Of a stretch of DNA of 33,198 nucleotides, positions 1 through 7,825 are shown piece by piece. Source of the DNA: Syntrophomonadaceae bacterium (GTDB lineage: Bacteria; Bacillota_D; Dethiobacteria; DTU022; PWGO01). The notes below the pieces were generated by a model. The model did no database searches, had not been told where the DNA came from, and worked only from the letters and a program-made list of their open reading frames with translations. The position numbers and the translations under genes were made by a program. Positions within the stretch are counted from its first letter, which is position 1; each line of letters starts with the position of its first letter. The stretch is from assembly GCA_003554535.1 (NCBI GenBank), contig PWGT01000082.1:1-33198 (forward strand). Direction: 5' to 3'.

Positions 1-186
1 GGTCGGCGAAAGCGACATTTAGTGAGCGGCTGCCATAGCCGACGAAGAGCAGGCCGCAGCGGACCGCCCTGCAGGACGCAGGGCGCCGGGAACTGACACG
101 ATGTCAGTTTGGACGGGAAGTCCGCGGAGGCCGTCGCGATGAGTCGTGCCTATGGCCCGCGTAACGGTCTAGTCGCTGTGCCGACC
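1..186. other. GC-rich nested multi-hairpin element (possible structured RNA or mobile palindromic element)
   Basis: This GC-rich block in an AT-rich genome folds by eye into a nested structure. GGTCGGC (1-7) pairs with GCCGACC (180-186), AGCGAC (11-16) with GTCGCT (172-177), GCGG (26-29) with CCGC (157-160), and GCCATAG (32-38) with CTATGGC (150-156). Three tight hairpins lie inside: 66-84 (7 bp, loop AGGAC), 91-109 (8 bp, AACTGACA/TGTCAGTT, loop CGA) and 111-123 (4 bp, loop GGGAA). No convincing reading frame crosses it. It could be a noncoding RNA or a palindromic repeat element. The strand is unknown, and because the outermost helix begins at base 1 the element may continue to the left. 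I do not recognise a known RNA family. Confidence 0.5.
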
Positions 187-217
187 CACCCCCCGGCAAG
201 GGAACAAAGAAAAAAAT

Positions 218-255
218 AACACCCCCACCTGGCCTCCCCCTTCGAGGGGGAGGAA
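218..255. repeat. Palindromic repeat, copy A
   Basis: A perfect 8-bp inverted repeat, CCTCCCCC (233-240) and GGGGGAGG (246-253), closes a 5-nt loop and is preceded by AACACCCCC. The same arrangement recurs at 371-408. Sharing both the flank and the palindrome suggests a dispersed intergenic repeat family rather than chance. Confidence 0.65.
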
Positions 256-370
256 CAGTTATATATCCCCGCGTACCGGTTGAGAGAGCCGGGTAGTATG
301 ACTTCATTTCACATGTCATTACTCAGAAGTTCATCATGTAAATGGTTTCCCTAAATTATCGCTATATGAA

Positions 371-408
371 AACACCCCCTCCTCAATCCTCCCCCGTCGG
401 GGGAGGAA
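371..408. repeat. Palindromic repeat, copy B
   Basis: This is a second copy of the 218-255 element. AACACCCCC is followed by CCTCCCCC (388-395), the 3-nt loop GTC and GGGGGAGG (399-406). The copies differ in the loop and in the short spacer before the palindrome. Its right edge runs into the degenerate tandem repeat that starts at 399. Confidence 0.65.
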
Positions 409-538
409 GCTAAAAGCCCACTGGGGGAGAGATAATATCCTCCGGTGAGGTAGAAGGTTGAAAACTTTGGGGGGGGAGGGAATTAAAACCTCCGAGGGAA
501 GAGTTTAAATCCTCAGGGTAGGAAGTTAATACCCTGAG
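399..538. repeat. Degenerate tandem repeat, about six units of 22-25 nt
   Basis: Six imperfect units can be laid out at 399-422, 423-445, 446-470, 471-494, 495-516 and 517-538. The approximate pattern is a G-run, AGGAAG, a TTAAAA-like AT core, then CCTCNG. Each unit can form a small G-rich/C-rich hairpin. The units have diverged considerably, so this is decayed repeat DNA. It has no constant repeat with variable spacers, so it is not a CRISPR array. Confidence 0.45.
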
Positions 539-583
539 GGGCCTTAGAAGCAAGAAGTTACTTCTCTAAAGGAGGAAGAGATC

Positions 584-659
584 AAAAGTGGGACAAGGGA
601 AGGGACTTGCCCCTGCGACCCTGGAAAAGTGGGACAAGGGACCTGTCCCTGCGTCCCGG
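584..659. repeat. Two tandem copies of a GGGAC palindromic repeat
   Basis: Copies at 584-624 and 625-659 both begin AAAAGTGGGACAAGGGA. The second forms a good stem: GGGAC-AA-GGGAC pairing with GTCCC-TGC-GTCCC. The first copy is more degenerate. Similar short palindromes occur between genes in other Clostridia, from general knowledge. Their function is unknown. Confidence 0.6.
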
Positions 660-836
660 ATTTATTTTCCTGGAAAATTTGATAATTGACTTTTTTCTTT
701 ATTCCTTATATGTTAGATAAACGAAAGGTTAATTTTTATAACAAACAGGAAGATTATACCTTTTATAATTGCAACTTAATTGAAATTAAGTAATTGGGCA
801 GGAATGAATCTGTAATCTGTTGTAATAAAATAAGAA

Positions 837-871
837 CCTGTCAAGTAAAATATATGCCATATTTTAACAGG
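837..871. promoter_or_regulatory. Interrupted inverted repeat in the hisG leader
   Basis: CCTGT (837-841) pairs with ACAGG (867-871). Inside it AAAATAT (847-853) pairs perfectly with ATATTTT (859-865) across the loop ATGCC. The element sits 17 nt before the hisG ribosome binding site (AAAGGAG, 888-894). It may be an operator or a leader hairpin. No T-box, terminator or leader peptide is visible. The role is inferred from position only. Confidence 0.35.
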
Positions 872-903
872 AGAACAAAGCAGAAATAAAGGAGACGAAT
901 ATT

Positions 904-1776
904 ATGAGCAAACTAAAACTGGGCTTGCCAGCTGGAAGCTTGAAGGAATCTACTCTGGAAATTTTTAAAAAAGCGGGTTATAACGTGAATGTTTCCGATC
1001 GTTCTTACTACCCCTATATTGATGATGAAGAAATAGAATGTGTCTTAATTCGGGCGCAAGAGATTCCTATTTATGTTCAAGAGAACATTTTAGATGTAGG
1101 CCTTACGGGCAAGGATTGGATAACGGAAATGTCTGCAGATGTAGAAGAAGTAGCGGAACTTACTTATTCGAGGTCAGGATTAAGGCCTGTGCGTTTAGTG
1201 CTTGCAGTCCCTTATGATTCAGGCATAGAAAGTGTCAAGGAACTAGAAGGAAAGAAAATTGCTACCGAATTGGTTCATACCACTCGCAAATATCTAGAGG
1301 AAAATGGGGTGAATGCATCAGTAGTTTATTCTTGGGGAGCTACTGAGGTGAAACCACCGGTTTTGGCTGATGCTATCTCTGAACTTACGGAAACGGGGCG
1401 TTCATTAAAAGCTAATAACCTAAAAATTTTGGAAACCATACTGGTTTCTACTCCCAGGTTAATAGTGAACAAGGAGAGCTGGCAGGATTCTTGGAAGAAA
1501 AAGAAAATAGAAAATATGATTACTCTCCTGCAGGGTGCCTTGTTTGCAGAACAAAAAGTGGCGTTAAAAATGAATGTTAGCGAAGATAATCTCCAAAACG
1601 TTATGGAGATGTTGCCTGCGCTTCGAAAGCCTACTGTATCTAATTTGTTTGAAGGAGGATGGGTGGCAGTAGAAACTGTAGTGGATGAAAAAGATGTAAA
1701 GGATCTGATTGGCAAATTAAAAGACGCAGGAGCAGAAGGTATTATTGAGTACCCGTTGAATAAAATTGTTCCTTAA
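904..1776 (+). CDS. hisG: ATP phosphoribosyltransferase, long form
   Basis: Catalyses the first committed step of histidine synthesis, condensing ATP with PRPP to give phosphoribosyl-ATP in the cytoplasm. The 290-aa length and a C-terminal ACT-like regulatory segment (about residues 215-290, ending EYPLNKIVP) mark it as the long, homohexameric, histidine-inhibited form, which does not need HisZ. The N-terminal stretch [15 protein letters not shown] and the GLTGKDWI motif are typical of the family. The ATG at 904 follows AAAGGAG. No other his gene is beside it, and the next gene (DUF2225) is unrelated, so this is a lone hisG. An inverted repeat lies just upstream. Confidence 0.93.
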   Translation: MSKLKLGLPAGSLKESTLEIFKKAGYNVNVSDRSYYPYIDDEEIECVLIRAQEIPIYVQENILDVGLTGKDWITEMSADVEEVAELTYSRSGLRPVRLVLAVPYDSGIESVKELEGKKIATELVHTTRKYLEENGVNASVVYSWGATEVKPPVLADAISELTETGRSLKANNLKILETILVSTPRLIVNKESWQDSWKKKKIENMITLLQGALFAEQKVALKMNVSEDNLQNVMEMLPALRKPTVSNLFEGGWVAVETVVDEKDVKDLIGKLKDAGAEGIIEYPLNKIVP

Positions 1777-1855
1777 TTTTATATTAGAATATTGGCTGAG
1801 TAAGAATCGTTGTAAAGTTCTAAATGTCAGGATATTTGAAAGGATTTGATTAATT

Positions 1856-2521
1856 ATGGAGGACGCTTTTTTTGAAAAAAATTTTCAGTGCTTGCTTTGT
1901 GATACCAAATTTAAGGAATTAAGGGTTAAACGGAGCAGATTAAAAGTCAAAAAAGTAGACACCGACTTTGCCAATCATACCGAAGGGCCTAATACTATTC
2001 ACTATACAGTAAGCGTTTGCCCTTCTTGTGGCTTTAGTTTTACTCCTCAATTTGCTTCCCCTTCGGAAAGGCTTAGAAATGCCCTAAAAAAAATTATGGT
2101 ACCGCCTTCTGAAGATTTGAGCGGGAAGCGTACCCATGAACAGGTGGTTTATTCCTTCCAAAGGGCTCTTTGTTGCTCTTACTTGACCTTTCAAAAATAT
2201 AATGTTAAAGCTGCTTTGTTTTTACAACTGGCTTGGGTGCATCGTTTTGCAGAGGAAGAAGATGATGAATTGTTCAACCTGGAGAATGCTCTGGATAATT
2301 TTGTGATGTTGTACGAGGAAGATACTGAAATAGAGCAAGTAGCCCGGACTATGTACCTTGTTGGGGAATTAAACCGTCGCCTGGGAAATGAGAGAGAAGC
2401 TGTTAAGTGGTTTAGTATGCTAATTAACAATCATAAAAATAAGTCCCCTCAACTGGCCAAAGTTGCCCGTGAAAGGTGGCAGGAAATTCGCGAGGTAAAG
2501 GAAGAGAAAGATCTGTTGTAA
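1856..2521 (+). CDS. DUF2225 zinc-ribbon/TPR-like protein
   Basis: A 221-aa protein of the DUF2225 family, whose function is not established. Two CxxC pairs (C12/C15 and C55/C58 in VCPSCGF) probably hold one zinc ion. The C-terminal half (about residues 85-215) is rich in aromatic and acidic residues and helical, resembling tetratricopeptide helices, with an LGELNRRLGNEREAVKWF-type repeat. No signal peptide or membrane segment is seen, so it should be cytoplasmic. The ATG at 1856 has a weak AAAGGA site 10 nt upstream. It lies between hisG and an M24 peptidase on the same strand, and the neighbours do not suggest a job. Confidence 0.85.
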   Translation: MEDAFFEKNFQCLLCDTKFKELRVKRSRLKVKKVDTDFANHTEGPNTIHYTVSVCPSCGFSFTPQFASPSERLRNALKKIMVPPSEDLSGKRTHEQVVYSFQRALCCSYLTFQKYNVKAALFLQLAWVHRFAEEEDDELFNLENALDNFVMLYEEDTEIEQVARTMYLVGELNRRLGNEREAVKWFSMLINNHKNKSPQLAKVARERWQEIREVKEEKDLL

Positions 2522-2558
2522 TTATTATATTGTCTAATAAAAGGGATGTACACAGAAC

Positions 2559-3713
2559 ATGAAACGCATAGAGAATCTTCAACAAGTGATGAGAAATAAA
2601 GAAATATCGGCGGCTTTATTAATGCAGCATAGGGATTTGTATTATTATGCAGGCACTGCCCAGCCCTGCAATTTGTTTATTCCCGCGGAAGGAGAACCGG
2701 TGTTGTTTGTCCGGCGTGCTATGGAGATGACCAAGAAAGATACCTGGCTGGATAATTTGCAGTATTCAGCGAAGTTAGGCCCTATAAAAGAGATGCTAAA
2801 CAAAAGTTGTCCCCAGGGAGGAAAACTAGGGGTAGAAGAGGATGTCCTTCCGGCATCCTTGTATAACCGCATCAAGCGAGAATTTGAAGGCTTTGAACTG
2901 GTTAATATCTCTCCTGAAATCTTGGAGCAAAGAGCTATTAAGGAACCGGAAGAACAGGAAGAGTTAAGGGAAACTGCACGTCTTTTTAAGGTGGCTCACG
3001 AGGCTATTATTGAAAATTTAGCACCAGGCATTTCGGAAATGGAGCTGGCAGCAGAGGTTTATAAACGTCTTCGGGCTAATGGAGCAGAGTTTATTACCTA
3101 CCATCGCCGCTGGGACAACACTTCTACTCATGAGGGCTTGATAGCCGGGGCGAAAACAGCATGGCAGATATCTGGATTGGCCATGACTGTCACAGGAATA
3201 GGAAACCACCCTTCTCTGCCTTGGGGAGCTTCAGCAGAAAGAATAGATGAAGGTGATATGGTGGTGATGGACATTGGCTTAAATCGTGCCGGGTATCATG
3301 TGGATATGGCCCGTACTTATGTTGCTGGAAATCCTTCAACTTTACTCAAGGAAAGATGGGATGCAGTAAATAAAATAATGGATGCTGCTTTAGAGAAAGC
3401 TGTTCCTGGAAATACAGCAGGCGACCTGTTTTCTGCTGCAGAGAGTAAAGCTGTAGATTTGGGAGTTAGAGAATATTTTCAGGGATGGGGAGATATGCAG
3501 GGTCATTATATTGGGCATGGGATAGGCCTTGAACTGGATGAACCGCCTACCCTGGTGCGGGGGAATGAGCAATTGCTTACTGAAGGAATGGCAGTTTGTA
3601 TTGAACCTAAATTGATTGTTCCCCATTGGGGGGCAGTTGATGTGGAAGATACAGTTATTATTAATTCCCATGGGCCAGAAATACTAACTCCCGTTTCCAG
3701 AGAGCTTTTTTAA
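2559..3713 (+). CDS. M24 family metallopeptidase (Xaa-Pro peptidase type)
   Basis: A 384-aa creatinase/aminopeptidase-P fold enzyme expected to release an N-terminal residue before proline from peptides. It has an N-terminal creatinase-like domain (1-135) and a C-terminal pita-bread catalytic domain (140-384). The dimetal ligands are all visible: D238 in VVMDIG, D249 in HVDMARTY, H320 in GHYIGHGIGLE, E349 in CIEPKL and E363 in DVEDTV. No signal peptide, so cytoplasmic. It is followed by a tRNA unit. The exact substrate (dipeptide or longer peptide) cannot be read from the sequence. Confidence 0.9.
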   Translation: MKRIENLQQVMRNKEISAALLMQHRDLYYYAGTAQPCNLFIPAEGEPVLFVRRAMEMTKKDTWLDNLQYSAKLGPIKEMLNKSCPQGGKLGVEEDVLPASLYNRIKREFEGFELVNISPEILEQRAIKEPEEQEELRETARLFKVAHEAIIENLAPGISEMELAAEVYKRLRANGAEFITYHRRWDNTSTHEGLIAGAKTAWQISGLAMTVTGIGNHPSLPWGASAERIDEGDMVVMDIGLNRAGYHVDMARTYVAGNPSTLLKERWDAVNKIMDAALEKAVPGNTAGDLFSAAESKAVDLGVREYFQGWGDMQGHYIGHGIGLELDEPPTLVRGNEQLLTEGMAVCIEPKLIVPHWGAVDVEDTVIINSHGPEILTPVSRELF

Positions 3714-3727
3714 TTATTTCAGTTACA

Positions 3728-3756
3728 TTGACTGGTATAAGGTAGCATGTTATTAT
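3728..3756 (+). promoter_or_regulatory. Sigma-A-type promoter of the tRNA-Arg gene
   Basis: TTGACT (3728-3733) and TATTAT (3751-3756) are separated by exactly 17 bp, each one mismatch from consensus. Transcription would start around 3763, six bases before the mature tRNA 5' end. Confidence 0.75.
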
Positions 3757-3768
3757 TTAAATGAACAA

Positions 3769-3843
3769 GCGCCCGTGGTGAAATGGATATCACGCAGGCC
3801 TCCGGAGCCTGAATTTGGGGTTCGAATCCCTACGGGCGTACCA
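3769..3843 (+). tRNA. tRNA-Arg (anticodon CCG)
   Basis: A full cloverleaf of 75 nt with encoded CCA. Acceptor stem 3769-3775 with 3833-3839 (G-U at the first pair), D stem GTGA/TCAC, anticodon stem CAGGC/GCCTG with loop CTCCGGA, so anticodon CCG (3802-3804) reading CGG codons. T arm TGGGG-TTCGAAT-CCCTA, discriminator A, then CCA (3841-3843). It is a single-gene transcription unit with its own promoter and terminator. Confidence 0.96.
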
Positions 3844-3847
3844 CCCT

Positions 3848-3879
3848 AAAGAGCGGTCCTAAATGGATCGCTCTTTTTT
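3848..3879 (+). terminator. Rho-independent terminator of tRNA-Arg
   Basis: A 12-bp stem, AAAGAGCGGTCC (3848-3859) with GGATCGCTCTTT (3865-3876) and one G-T pair, runs directly into a T tract. Confidence 0.9.
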
Positions 3880-3986
3880 GTGTATCCTGCCTGATCCCTC
3901 TGGTCAAGATAATACTTATGGCTCTGAGACTTTGTTAATTGATGAAAAAACCTCCTTGCGGGCAAAATATATTGCGAGGAGGATTT

Positions 3987-6295
3987 ATGATGATAAAGTT
4001 CCACCCTGGAAGCTATTCGTTATTTAAAAAGCCTTTTGCTAAATTGGGCATGGTAGTATTTAGCTTTGTCCTGGTTTGCAGTTTTTTTTTACCTGTAACT
4101 ATGCCCTGGCAAGAGAAAATACTCCGCGGGCAACCTTGCTTTTAGTTGATCGCCTCTCTCTGGAAGATTTAAGGGAGTATGCAGGCCCAGAGTTAAAAAA
4201 TCTTATGGATGAAAGTGGGCTTTCTCTTTTAAATACCAGAGCAGGTCGTAGAAACAGTGAGAGTAGGTATTTAAGCATAGCAACTGGTAGCAGATCCACA
4301 GCTGGAACGGAGGCTGGGCTTTTTTTTAATCAAGGAGAAAAATATGAGCAATATCCTGCAGAGATCTTATATCAGCGTTTTGTAGGATGTGAGCCGGAAG
4401 GAGAAATTTTTTGCCTTTCCTTTCACCAAATAGTAGAACAGAATGACAGCCTGGATAATGGTGCTAATCTCAGCTTTTTAGGAGATATTTTGAAAGAAAG
4501 GAAGATGCAAGTTGCTGTTTGGGGCAATGCTGATAATTATGAAATCAGGCGCTTAGGAGGGCTGCTGGGTATGAATAGGGAAGGAATAATTGAGGAGGGA
4601 CTGGTAAGTAAGGAAATTCTCCAGGAAGATCCTTATTTTCCGTTTGGACATAGAATGGATGGTGACCTTCTGGCTGAAATGACTTTGTCTTCCCAGGAAC
4701 ATAATGATTTAACGATTGTTGACTGGGGTGATGTGGCACGAATTGATTACAAAAGAAATCAGTTAACTGAGGCAAGGACACATGAGTTGATGAAACTAAC
4801 TTTTGAGGAATTGGATACATTTGTGGGTAGTTTTGTCCAGGACGTCCAAAACCCGGATTTTTCGCATTTATTTGTTCTGGCCACCCCTTCTCCGCCTAAA
4901 GAGGGGGGTAGTGAAGGCAGGCAATTGACTCCCCTCTTAATAAACGAGGAACAAATGCTCCCTGGGGTTTTGGCCAGCTCAACTACCAGGCGACCAGGGC
5001 TGGTTGCCAACCTTGATTTGGCTCCGACTATTTTACAGCATTTGGGTGTAGAAGAGTTGCCGTTATCTATGGATGGTGCACCAGTTTACAGGGTTGCTGA
5101 AAATTATCCACTTGAATATATTGCAGGATTACAAGAACAGCTTGTGCGAATCAACAGGCAAAGACCTGCTTTATTGAGAGGATATCTAGCTTTTTTAATT
5201 ACGGTAATGTTGGCAGGGGGAATTGCGTTATTTTCGGCGTATTTTTTACGTTTACATTCTTTTTTGAGGGGAGCTTTAGATTTTGCCATTATTTTCCCCC
5301 TGGCTTTATTGATATTAGTGTTTTTGCCTGGATTTCCTTTTGCTGATTTTGTTTTCACAGTTTTGGCAGTAATTTTAGGGACTTTATTACTTACTTATTT
5401 ATTAAGGCTCATTAGGAATTTGAGTAATGGCCAGATCATATTTTGGATGGCAATGGGGCTCTTTACCTCGCTCTTTTTGCTTGCTGATTTGGCCGGAGAA
5501 AGATCTTTGCAGGAGTTTTCTTTTCTAGGCTATGACCTTATTTCGGGTTCCCGTTATTACGGAACAGGGAATGAATACATGGGAATTATCATAGGAAGCA
5601 CTATCCTGGGAAGTTCTGCTTTGTTGGAATTATGTTCTCCCCTCGAGGGTAGAAGTTATTCTATAAACAGATTGTCTTTCATGGCAGTGTTGATCTTGAT
5701 TGGAGTATATTTGCTGGTAGGGATTTTTTTCCTGGGCTCTTCTGCTTTTGGAGCTAATGCAGGTGGAACTATTACAGCTGTGATTGCTTATGGAGTTGCG
5801 TTTACAGGATTTTTGCGCATGACCTTTAGAGTTAGAATTAATTCTTTGGCGGGAATTGCCGCTGCGGGCTTGATGCTGGCAATTTTTTGGCTGATAAGCG
5901 ATTGGGGAGGGGGAGTTGGAAGTGAATCCTGGCATTTGCAAACGTTTTGGGACCAATGGTATGAAGGAGGTTTTGCGGCGGTAGAGAATATAATATGGCG
6001 TAAAATTTCTATGAATATAACCTTGCTTAGATACTCGGTATGGTCTTATTTGTTGGTAGCACTGATGGGAGTGATGGTATTTCTGTTTTATTACCCCCGG
6101 GGAAGAATAAAGGAATTTAAAAAACAGCGGCAGTTTTTATTTACAGGAATAACTGCTATTGTTACTGGAAGCGTGGTTGCTTTCCTGGTTAATGATTCAG
6201 GAGTAGTAGCTGCAGCCACTACCTTGCTTTACGCGGTTATTCCGTTATTAAGTTATTATCTTCAGCCCATAAAAAGTAACTCAGGGGAAATATAA
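3987..6295 (+). CDS. Secreted/membrane protein with AlkP-like domain; reading frame broken at a T9 run
   Basis: The body of the protein (open frame from the TTG at 4076, 739 aa) has an extracytoplasmic alkaline-phosphatase-superfamily-like domain of about 345 residues (LLLVDRLS, SIATGSRS, NLDLAPTILQHLGV), then eight or nine membrane segments to the C-terminus. TTG 4076 has no ribosome binding site. An ATG at 3987, preceded by GAGGAGG (3976-3982), opens another frame encoding a signal peptide that stops at 4145. The frames meet at nine Ts (4082-4090). One extra T would give a single 769-aa product with a textbook signal peptide ending NYALA before REN. So this is either a one-base sequence error, a real mutation, or slippage at the run. 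The role is unknown; a cell-envelope polymer function is only a guess. Residues 275-290 (ATPSPPKEGGSEG) may come from an inserted repeat. Confidence 0.75.
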
Positions 6296-6300
6296 TGAGA

Positions 6301-6329
6301 AAAAAATAAGCTTTTTTTGTAAGCTTTTT
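6301..6329 (+). terminator. Weak hairpin followed by T-run after the AlkP-like gene
   Basis: AAGCTT (6308-6313) pairs with AAGCTT (6321-6326), flanked by an A run before and Ts after. The stem is short and AT-rich, so termination would be partial. Confidence 0.35.
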
Positions 6330-6339
6330 CCTTGTCCTG

Positions 6340-6486
6340 ATGAAAAAATCATTGAAAACTTATGTTCAGTATTTACTTTGGGTAATTGGTTTAATTATTA
6401 TCATTAATATTTTGGCAGGATATTGGTATTTATTTATGGAATTATGGAAGTATTTTGAGGGCAACCTGTGTTTAGTTGGTTGTTGA
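6340..6486 (+). CDS. Possible 48-aa single-span membrane peptide
   Basis: An ATG at 6340 opens 48 codons ending with TGA at 6484-6486. The product has a basic N-terminus (MKKSLKTY), one strongly hydrophobic segment (about residues 11-26, LLWVIGLIIIINILAG), then an aromatic, charged tail with two cysteines. It fits the topology of a small bacterial membrane protein and fills most of the gap between its neighbours. No good ribosome binding site is visible and the start lies just after a terminator-like hairpin, so it may not be expressed. No family is recognised. Confidence 0.35.
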   Translation: MKKSLKTYVQYLLWVIGLIIIINILAGYWYLFMELWKYFEGNLCLVGC

Positions 6487-6535
6487 TGAATATAAAAAGT
6501 AATTCCAGTATTAAACAAATGAGGAGGGTAGCCGC

Positions 6536-7825
6536 TTGCTAGGACAACCAGTAGTAAACGAACTATCAAATGGCATGCGCTTGTTTTGGTTGCCAACTGA
6601 TAAGTTTAAAACGGTAAGTGTGAAGTTATTTATTCATCAAGAATTAGAGGATAGTTTGGTTACCAAAAATGCATTGCTTCCTTCTGTTTTGGAAAGAGGA
6701 ACGCAACAACACCCGGATCGCATAAGCTTGCGTAGGGAGTTAGAAGACCTCTATGGTGCAGAACTGTCAACTGATGTTGGGAAAAAAGGTGAAAGGCACC
6801 TTATAGAATTTTCCCTGGAAATGGTTCATGAAAACTTCTTTGAAGAAAAAGACCTTCTGCGTCGTGGATTGGAAGTAATGGAGGGGCTTATAAGCAATCC
6901 CCTGGTTGAGGATGAAGGGTTCTGTCGTTCATACGTTGAACAGGAGAAAGTTCAGTTGGCTCAAGAAATTAAGAGCCTGGTGAATAACAAAATTGCATAT
7001 GCCCTGGAGCGTTGTGTGCAGGAGATGTGCCGTGGGGAACGATATGGCTTATATAAATTAGGAAAGGTTGAAGATCTGGAGCAGATCAATGCTGTGGATC
7101 TATATGAGTACTCCCAAGAGTTGTTTTCCCGCAACCCCGTCGATATTTATCTGGTAGGTTTGCAGCAGCAAGAAGAGGCAGAGTCATTAGTTAATGATGT
7201 TTTCTCGCTGCAACGGAATACATCTATTGTAGAAATCCCTCCCACAACAGTCTACCGGGAAAAGGAAGAAGTAACTAGGCGAGAGGAAATAATGCCTGTA
7301 AGCCAGGGCAACCTTGTTTTGGGGTATCGGACCAATATTCCCTATGACCATGAACTTTATTATCCGCTGGTTATGTGCAACGGAATTTTAGGAGGATTTC
7401 CCCATTCCAAGCTATTTCAGAATGTGCGTGAAAAATCTAGCCTTGCTTATTTTGTGTTCTCCAGGCTGGAAAGACATAAAGGTGTGATGATATCAGCAGC
7501 GGGGATTGATCCTTCTCAATATGAAAACTCGCTGGAAATTATGCAAAAACAATTGGAGGCAATTAGTAAGGGAGAAATAACGGAGGAAGAAATGGAAAAT
7601 ACCCGTATTGGCTTGATAAATCAGTTGCGGACGCAACAGGATAACCCCAATAGCTTGGTAAATTTTTATCTTGATGCGGAAATAGGCGGGCGTAAGCATG
7701 GTTTTAGCGATGTGATAGAAAAAATACAGCAGGTTACTGTTGATGAAGTGGTGGAAGCTGCTTCCCGCATTAAGTTAGACACCATATATTTTTTGCATGG
7801 AGAAGAAGGGGGCGGTAGCAAATGA
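6536..7825 (+). CDS. ymfF: M16 family non-catalytic subunit, YmfF-like
   Basis: A 429-aa pitrilysin-fold protein. It lacks the HxxEH zinc motif in its N-terminal half, as expected for the inactive partner of M16 heterodimers. The C-terminal M16 domain is recognisable (NLVLGYRTNIPYDHELYYPL, FPHSKLFQNVREKSSLAY). In Bacillus subtilis ymfF and ymfH are linked to 5-aminopentanol modification of elongation factor P; the assignment here rests on family and gene order. The start is TTG at 6536 with GAGGAGGG at 6521-6528. It overlaps the catalytic partner by 4 nt (ATGA), implying translational coupling and an equimolar complex. Confidence 0.82.
   Translation: MLGQPVVNELSNGMRLFWLPTDKFKTVSVKLFIHQELEDSLVTKNALLPSVLERGTQQHPDRISLRRELEDLYGAELSTDVGKKGERHLIEFSLEMVHENFFEEKDLLRRGLEVMEGLISNPLVEDEGFCRSYVEQEKVQLAQEIKSLVNNKIAYALERCVQEMCRGERYGLYKLGKVEDLEQINAVDLYEYSQELFSRNPVDIYLVGLQQQEEAESLVNDVFSLQRNTSIVEIPPTTVYREKEEVTRREEIMPVSQGNLVLGYRTNIPYDHELYYPLVMCNGILGGFPHSKLFQNVREKSSLAYFVFSRLERHKGVMISAAGIDPSQYENSLEIMQKQLEAISKGEITEEEMENTRIGLINQLRTQQDNPNSLVNFYLDAEIGGRKHGFSDVIEKIQQVTVDEVVEAASRIKLDTIYFLHGEEGGGSK

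Noticed and set aside
104..319. A 71-aa frame on the minus strand
   Set aside because: It translates the hairpin and palindromic repeats (Pro, Gly and Arg-rich) and has no family resemblance.
399..538. CRISPR array
   Set aside because: The units are degenerate and contiguous, with no constant repeat alternating with unique spacers, and no cas genes are present.
686..714. Promoter TTGACT (686-691) with TATGTT
   Set aside because: The -10 is poor and lies about 190 nt before hisG, so the support is too weak.
4076..4078. TTG 4076 as the true start of the AlkP-like protein
   Set aside because: No ribosome binding site, and it would cut off the signal peptide that the adjacent frame encodes up to the T run.
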